64,000 nt of DNA, from assembly GCF_000817785.2 (NCBI RefSeq), contig NZ_JTCM02000013.1, positions 1 through 64,000 on the forward strand. The letters run 5' to 3'. Below the pieces are notes generated by a model that had not been told where the DNA came from, made no database searches, and saw only the letters and a list, made by a program, of their open reading frames with translations. The position numbers and the translations under genes are program-made. This document shows, piece after piece, positions 63,794 to 64,000 of this stretch. The first letter of the stretch is position 1. The number at the start of each line of letters is the position of its first letter. The DNA is from Hassallia byssoidea VB512170. GTDB lineage: Bacteria; Cyanobacteriota; Cyanobacteriia; Cyanobacteriales; Nostocaceae.

Positions 63794-64000
63794 GGAAAGC
63801 TCTGCTTAATATTCAGCTTCTAACTAACAAACTAATGATCGGTGATTTCCTTAACTATTATAAACAACATTAAACTGATATACTAACCGTAGTTAGTAAT
63901 TCAGAACAATACTACAGTAAACCTTAAAAAGCTTGCTGCTGGCTTAACAAGCTCCCCTAGGGCAGCTGAAGATGATTTACAATTATTCATGATATTAATT

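Overview
The window comes from the chromosome of a filamentous, nitrogen-fixing cyanobacterium, most likely of the heterocyst-forming Nostocales. The evidence is the nif gene order (nifP, two small Asr1405/Asr1406-type genes, nifV, nifZ, nifT on one strand; nifB, fdxN, nifS, nifU, a cyanoglobin gene and nifH on the other), the many GCGATCGC (HIP1) octamers, the heptamer repeat arrays between genes, and typical cyanobacterial genes (ictB, gap2, cyanoexosortase B, WGxxGxxG protein, ycf29-like regulator). No rRNA, tRNA or CRISPR array was seen, and the genus cannot be named from the sequence.

Layout. 0.1-4.8 kb: exopolysaccharide export genes (Wzc-like, Wza-like) and a cyanoexosortase B partner gene. 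4.8-11.56 kb: an AT-rich island with an SF2 helicase-nuclease gene (5681-9130) and an unrecognised partner gene overlapping it by ATGA; the island lies between the two exosortase genes and ends in an IS200/IS605-type terminus at the crtB stop codon. 11.56-24.3 kb: crtB, an aminotransferase, a degenerate GAF/histidine-kinase protein, a chemoreceptor with a cyanobacteriochrome-like GAF domain, ictB, smpB and a response regulator. 24.3-41.3 kb: mostly housekeeping genes (ebfC, murB, murC, nadD, gap2, thiL, cyclophilin, efp, accB, proS) separated by cyanobacterial repeats. 41.3-49 kb: a cluster matching the uncharacterised Salmonella STM4011-STM4015 families (two radical SAM proteins, a sulfatase-like hydrolase, an ATP-grasp-like protein and two leucine-rich repeat proteins), split by a two-gene membrane-protein cassette. 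49-62.8 kb: the nif region. 62.8-64 kb: an unrelated oxidoreductase gene.

How the genes work together. The right part builds nitrogenase: NifS and NifU make Fe-S clusters, NifB and FdxN make the cofactor core, NifV makes homocitrate, NifP supplies the cysteine precursor, and NifH is the Fe protein. The cyanoglobin gene sits between nifU and nifH, as known from Nostoc commune. An alcohol dehydrogenase gene and a damaged mazF toxin-antitoxin pair now separate the divergent nifP and nifB operons; each operon keeps a matching inverted copy of a roughly 130-bp upstream region, and a repeated TGAGTACA motif points toward both.

Most notable points: nifH loses its normal C-terminus after about residue 260 and runs into foreign sequence, as expected if a DNA element interrupts it; the helicase-nuclease island is a candidate undescribed defence system, and its second gene has an in-frame stop followed by 112 open codons; the STM4011-4015-type cluster has no known function; and G-rich repeats have entered two coding genes (thiL and the STM4012-type gene) in frame.
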